Assembly: GCA_024276575.1 (NCBI GenBank)
Contig: JAJRWY010000101.1
Span: forward strand, 1 to 41,463
DNA: 41,463 bases
Direction of reading: 5' to 3'
Source: Candidatus Binatota bacterium
GTDB lineage: Bacteria > Desulfobacterota > Binatia > UBA1149 > CAITLU01
A program made the position numbers and the translations under genes. This document shows, piece by piece, positions 35,932 to 41,463 of the stretch (the first letter of the stretch is position 1; every line of letters begins with the position of its first letter). Under the pieces are notes generated by a model, which was not told where the DNA came from, searched no databases, and saw only the letters and a list, made by a program, of their open reading frames with translations.

Positions 35932-36825
35932 ATGAGTATTTCATGCGACCATGGGGAAATCTCCTGTCGTGCTCCGGCTAAAGTGAATCTGAGTTTCGCG
36001 ATTCGGGGACTTCGTGAAGACGGCTACCATGAAATCGAATCGGTCATGGTTCCGGTATCGCTTTACGATGAACTGCGAGTTAGGGTAGCTCCGGCTGGCA
36101 GTGTCCGGATTTCATGCAGGAGCGTGGGCTTTGAGCGAGTCGCCGGCGGTCGCGAGAACCTTGCTTATCGTGCGGCGTCCAGAATTCTCGCTGAGACCGG
36201 AATCTGTGCGAAAGTAGGGCTGGAATTGTTCAAACGTATCCCGGTCGGCAGTGGTCTCGGCGGTGGCAGTAGTGATGCGGGTGCCGTGTTCAGAGTATTA
36301 CCACGCCTTCTCGGACAACGAATACCCCGCCGGACGCTCGAGACCTGGGCGGCGGAAATCGGCGCCGACGTGGCCTTCTTCGTCGCTTGCCGGCCAAGCA
36401 TAGCAAGGGGCAAGGGGGAGATTTTGTCGCCTCTAGCTGGCTGCCCGCGTTACCATCTCACGATAGTGGTCCCCGAAGTGCGCGTGTCTACACGCTGGGC
36501 CTACGCCAACGCCGTCCCACGGTTGACTTCTTCGCGCAGCGACACTAGCCTTCTGCGTTTGCCGCAGCGGGCCAAGTCCCTAAGTGGTAAGCTATTTAAT
36601 GATTTTGAAGACGGTGTGAAAAGCGCTGTCCCCGATGTTGCGCGTGTATCGGCGGAATTACGGCGTGCAGGGTCAGTGGCCACGGTCATGTCCGGTAGTG
36701 GGTCGGCCGTGCTTGGACTCTTCGAGACCAAGGCCGAAGCGGCGAGGGCCACTTCATTCTTCTCTTACCCGGACAGAGCCTTTGCTGCTCGGGTTTTGAG
36801 GCGGGCGCCGGGATCGGTTGGGTGA
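35932..36825 (+). CDS. ispE: 4-diphosphocytidyl-2-C-methyl-D-erythritol kinase
   Basis: GHMP kinase of the non-mevalonate isoprenoid pathway, phosphorylating CDP-ME at the 2-position. It shows the N-terminal RAPAKVNLSFAIRGLREDGYHE, the ATP loop PVGSGLGGGSSDAGAV, and a C-terminal AGSVATVMSGSGSAVLGLF. The open frame runs up to 35812 into the antisense suhB start region. The extension is not family-like, so ATG 35932 is chosen (297 residues, normal length). The stop codon directly abuts the tRNA-Gln gene. The block ispE, tRNA-Gln, prs, rplY, pth is a conserved gene order. Confidence 0.93.
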   Translation: MSISCDHGEISCRAPAKVNLSFAIRGLREDGYHEIESVMVPVSLYDELRVRVAPAGSVRISCRSVGFERVAGGRENLAYRAASRILAETGICAKVGLELFKRIPVGSGLGGGSSDAGAVFRVLPRLLGQRIPRRTLETWAAEIGADVAFFVACRPSIARGKGEILSPLAGCPRYHLTIVVPEVRVSTRWAYANAVPRLTSSRSDTSLLRLPQRAKSLSGKLFNDFEDGVKSAVPDVARVSAELRRAGSVATVMSGSGSAVLGLFETKAEAARATSFFSYPDRAFAARVLRRAPGSVG

Positions 36826-36898
36826 TGGGCGGTAGCCAAGTTGGTAAGGCACCGGGTTTTGGGTCCGGCATGCGAAGGTTCGAGTCCTTCCCGCCCAG
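36826..36898 (+). tRNA. tRNA-Gln (anticodon TTG)
   Basis: A 73-base cloverleaf with acceptor TGGGCGG/CCGCCCA, D-arm GCC/GGC, anticodon stem CCGGG/TCCGG with loop TTTTGGG (anticodon TTG, reads CAA), and T-arm GAAGG-TTCGAGT-CCTTC. The discriminator is G. The 3' CCA is not encoded, unlike in the tRNA-Arg of this window. Its first base follows the ispE stop codon with no gap, so it is likely processed from the ispE transcript. Confidence 0.97.
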
Positions 36899-37076
36899 CT
36901 TGACTCAGAGTGCATAGCTCCGGCGCTGCGTGGAGCCCGGCCTGGGCGGCTGGCTGTGCAGCAGGATTGTCAGGGTTGTCAGCATTGTCTCTTGGGGGCG
37001 ATTTGCCGGTTGCCGGTGAATAATCAAGGGACGTGCAAAACAAGAGAACCCCGGCATAGGATTTGTTGATCGACTT

Positions 37077-38033
37077 GTGACGACTTTGGTTAAAGATGCG
37101 ATTCAGATCTTTGCGGGTAACGCCTGCGTAGATCTTGCCCGTTCGGTCTGCTCCGAACTGGGCATGGAACTCGGCAGGGCCGACGTCAAACGCTTCAGCG
37201 ACGGCGAGATCTTTGTTGAAATACATGACAACGTCCGTGGCGCTGATGTTTTTGTCATTCAGTCGACCTCGTCGCCCGGCAACGACCATTTGATGGAACT
37301 GCTGTTGATGCTCGACGCGCTCAAGCGTGCATCCGCCAAGCGTGTTACCGCTGTTATCCCGTACTATGGATATGCCCGGCAGGACCGTAAGGTGGCTCCG
37401 CGGGTTCCTATCAGCGCCAAGTTGGTTGCCGACCTGATCGTGACGGCGGGAGCCTCACGGGTGATGACCATGGAGCTTCATGCGGGTCAGATACAAGGAT
37501 TCTTCGATGTTCCGGTCGATAATCTGTATGCAAACCCGGTGCTACTCCCGCGCATTTCGCAAGCGGTCGGAGATTTACCGCTGGCCGTGGTCTCTCCCGA
37601 TGCGGGGGGTGTGGAGCGGGCTCGTGCCTATGCCAAGCGGCTCGATGCCTCGCTGGCGATAATCGATAAGCGCCGGGTCAGGGCGAATCATGTCGAAGAG
37701 ATGCGCATAATTGGCGACGTCAAAGGCTGTGCGGCGGTGATCGTGGATGACATGATTGATACAGCCGGTACGGTTTGCCAGGCCGCCGAGGCTATCGTCG
37801 AAGCGGGTGCAGAGCGGGTGCTGTGTTGTGCGACACACGGAGTCTTGTCGGGGCCGGCGGTCGAGCGTATTGCTTCGTCGTCATTGGATGTAGTCTTCGC
37901 GACCGATACCATCGCTCCGACCGAAGCTGTAATGGCGGAGAAACGTATAGAAATCGTGTCGGTAGCGGGATTGCTTGCCGAGGCGGTACGCCGCATCCAC
38001 GAGGAAGAATCTATTAGTTCACTGTTCGCCTAA
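37077..38033 (+). CDS. prs: Ribose-phosphate pyrophosphokinase
   Basis: Makes PRPP from ribose-5-phosphate and ATP for nucleotide, histidine and tryptophan synthesis. Class I Prs of 318 residues: SDGEIFVEIHDNVRG, the flexible-loop segment YYGYARQDRK, SPDAGGVERARAYAKRL, and the PRPP loop VDDMIDTAGT. The start is GTG 37077, which gives the family N-terminus (IFAGNACVDLA); the ribosome-binding site is weak. It follows tRNA-Gln by 178 bases and precedes rplY by 24. Confidence 0.95.
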   Translation: MTTLVKDAIQIFAGNACVDLARSVCSELGMELGRADVKRFSDGEIFVEIHDNVRGADVFVIQSTSSPGNDHLMELLLMLDALKRASAKRVTAVIPYYGYARQDRKVAPRVPISAKLVADLIVTAGASRVMTMELHAGQIQGFFDVPVDNLYANPVLLPRISQAVGDLPLAVVSPDAGGVERARAYAKRLDASLAIIDKRRVRANHVEEMRIIGDVKGCAAVIVDDMIDTAGTVCQAAEAIVEAGAERVLCCATHGVLSGPAVERIASSSLDVVFATDTIAPTEAVMAEKRIEIVSVAGLLAEAVRRIHEEESISSLFA

Positions 38034-38057
38034 GTATGATTGGTCAGGAGTTTTCCC

Positions 38058-38717
38058 ATGCAGGGCTTTGAGCTCAACGTTGATAAGAGAGATGGATCGG
38101 TAAGTGCGCGGCAGTTGAGGCGCCAGGGGGAGATCCCCGGGGTGTTCTATGGTAGCGGTGGAGGCAGTGTGCCTTTGAAGGTGAGTGCCCGGGAATTCTC
38201 TCGCGCGGGTTTACGCGGGCATGGGGCAACCATCATAAGTTTTACGTCGTCGGATGAGTCGCTCGACCGTGGCCTTGCTATGGTCAAGGAAGTTCAGATT
38301 CACCCGGTCACCGGCGCGCCGATACATCTCGACTTTGTGAGAGTAGATGAAGCTACGCCGGTCAATGCGCGCGTATCCCTGCTCTATACCGGTAAAGCAG
38401 CTGGAGTGATAGAAGGTGGTATGTTGCAGCCGATCCGGCGCGATCTGGAAATTCGTGCGTTGCCGCGGAACCTGCCGGTGCACATCGAAGTGGATGTCAG
38501 TGACTTGAATATTCACGATTCGATGCATGTTGAAGAGTTGAAGCTTCCGGAGGGAGTAGAAGCTGTGATTTCGGAGAATTTTACTCTGGTTACGGTGGTT
38601 CCGCCGGTGGTCCAACCGGTCACCGCCGAGGAGGAGGATGTCGATGTGGCTGTAGCCGCTGGCGATGAAGCTGCGTCGTCGGGGGCCGAGGGCGAATCCA
38701 CGGAGGCAGAATCGTAA
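38058..38717 (+). CDS. rplY: 50S ribosomal protein L25 (TL5/Ctc long form)
   Basis: 5S rRNA-binding protein of 219 residues. The N-terminal L25 domain contains SARQLRRQGEIPGVFYG. The second beta domain of the TL5/CTC type follows (PVNARVSLLYTGKAAGVIEGG through LPRNLPVHIEVDVSDL). An acidic, Ala/Glu-rich tail ends the protein. ATG 38058 has TCAGGAG eight bases upstream and is preferred over the frame start at 38040. It overlaps no neighbour; pth starts 31 bases later. Confidence 0.94.
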   Translation: MQGFELNVDKRDGSVSARQLRRQGEIPGVFYGSGGGSVPLKVSAREFSRAGLRGHGATIISFTSSDESLDRGLAMVKEVQIHPVTGAPIHLDFVRVDEATPVNARVSLLYTGKAAGVIEGGMLQPIRRDLEIRALPRNLPVHIEVDVSDLNIHDSMHVEELKLPEGVEAVISENFTLVTVVPPVVQPVTAEEEDVDVAVAAGDEAASSGAEGESTEAES

Positions 38718-38748
38718 GGACGAAGCCGGCTACGGCTTGGATGCGCTT

Positions 38749-39324
38749 ATGCATGTGGTCGTTGGACTCGGCAACCCGGGCGATAGATATATTGGCACGC
38801 GGCACAACATCGGATTCCGAGTTGTCGAGAATCTGGCCGCAAGCTTCCACGCTGACATCCGGCGTCCGGTGTACCGGGCGCTGACGGCATCCGTGAGGAT
38901 AGGCCGTACCGAGGTGTTGATTATGAAACCGCAGACATACATGAATGCCAGCGGCTCCAGCATCGCGCAGGCGCTTCGGGAGTTGGAACTCGGTCCGGAG
39001 AGGCTCGTTGTGGTCTATGACGATGTTGATCTGCCCCTGGGCCGTCTTCGTGTGCGTGCGGACGGTGGTAGCGGAGGGCATCGCGGCCTTGCTTCAATTA
39101 TCGAGGAATTGGGTACGGCTCGTTTCTCGAGGGTCCGTGTCGGGATCGGTAAGCCTCGCGACAATGAAGACTCGGTCGAACATGTGTTAGGGGTCATTTC
39201 GACAGAAGAAGAGGAAGTGATCGCGCCGGCCGTTGAACGTGCGTCGGACGCCATCCGTGTGATCGTTGCAGAAGGCGTGGTTTGCGCGATGAACCGCTTC
39301 AACGCTGCGGAGTTGCAGCCGTAG
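38749..39324 (+). CDS. pth: Peptidyl-tRNA hydrolase
   Basis: Releases tRNA from stalled peptidyl-tRNA. The family N-terminus [11 protein letters not shown] starts at ATG 38749. The catalytic His and Asn are in TRHNIGF, and other conserved segments are [24 protein letters not shown], and [12 protein letters not shown]. The length of 191 is normal. The longer open frame from 38665 overlaps rplY and is basic and non-conserved, so it is not used. Confidence 0.94.
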   Translation: MHVVVGLGNPGDRYIGTRHNIGFRVVENLAASFHADIRRPVYRALTASVRIGRTEVLIMKPQTYMNASGSSIAQALRELELGPERLVVVYDDVDLPLGRLRVRADGGSGGHRGLASIIEELGTARFSRVRVGIGKPRDNEDSVEHVLGVISTEEEEVIAPAVERASDAIRVIVAEGVVCAMNRFNAAELQP

Positions 39325-39427
39325 TAGCAGAACCCGGGGCGGGTTCGCCGATCGCTGCTTGGGAGCGCGGTGTCCGCTTTGGCTTACGGTTTTTTGTAGT
39401 CAGGAATTTTCAGGAGGAACTATAAAC

Positions 39428-41463
<2,036 letters not shown>

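Noticed and set aside
39322-39350. TAGCAGAACC near the pth stop as another repeat copy
   Set aside because: Only about ten bases match and no terminal inverted repeat or internal block follows.

Overview
The window looks like chromosomal DNA of a Gram-negative, free-living, at least partly aerobic bacterium. It has lipoprotein signals, an outer-membrane secretin, a heme A pathway, Trk potassium uptake and a membrane pyrophosphatase. The block ispE / tRNA-Gln / prs / rplY / pth is an order I associate with deltaproteobacteria-like lineages (Desulfobacterota, Myxococcota, Binatota and relatives). That placement is inference; no rRNA is present. I see no phage, CRISPR array, integron or transposase gene.

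Layout. 1-2961: an interspersed repeat, then trkH and trkA (minus). 3229-7344: a siroheme nitrite/sulfite reductase, a 147-codon unknown, and a sigma-54 activator whose Fis-type DNA-binding end is cut off by one in-frame amber codon (plus). 7566-7865: a small helix-turn-helix gene (minus). 7866-8765: a 900-base non-coding stretch with two structured elements. 8766-17971: a tad/cpa pilus operon: cpaA, cpaB, cpaC, a small lipoprotein, cpaE, cpaF, tadB, tadC, tadD. The Flp pilin and TadE/F/G-type pseudopilins are not found. 18036-23147: a quinone-oxidoreductase-like MDR protein, a PBP4-type D,D-peptidase, ATP sulfurylase and an RssA-like patatin (plus). 23302-28264: a DAACS symporter, a SCO1-like copper chaperone, ctaB, ctaA and a secreted cupredoxin-like protein (minus). 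28759-32038: a PuuA-like glutamine-synthetase-family ligase, a PuuD-like hydrolase and an SDR (plus). 32315-35901: APS kinase, a zinc-ribbon protein, rpsU, tRNA-Arg(CCG), an SDR and an inositol-monophosphatase-family protein (minus). 35932 to the end: ispE, tRNA-Gln(UUG), prs, rplY, pth and an hppA that runs off the window (plus).

How the parts fit. The sat, cysC and sulfite-reductase-like genes are scattered but could serve assimilatory sulfate reduction. The SCO1, ctaB, ctaA and cupredoxin-like genes suit assembly of a heme-a/copper terminal oxidase whose subunits lie elsewhere. The PuuA/PuuD pair suggests gamma-glutamylation catabolism of an amine such as putrescine. The pyrophosphatase has the alanine signature of potassium-dependent pumps, which fits an organism with Trk uptake.

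The most unusual features are: (i) a family of about 110-230 base, hairpin-forming interspersed repeats with shared terminal inverted repeats, with at least five copies here, one of which supplies the last six codons and the stop of the PuuD-like gene; and (ii) the amber-split sigma-54 activator upstream of the tad operon.
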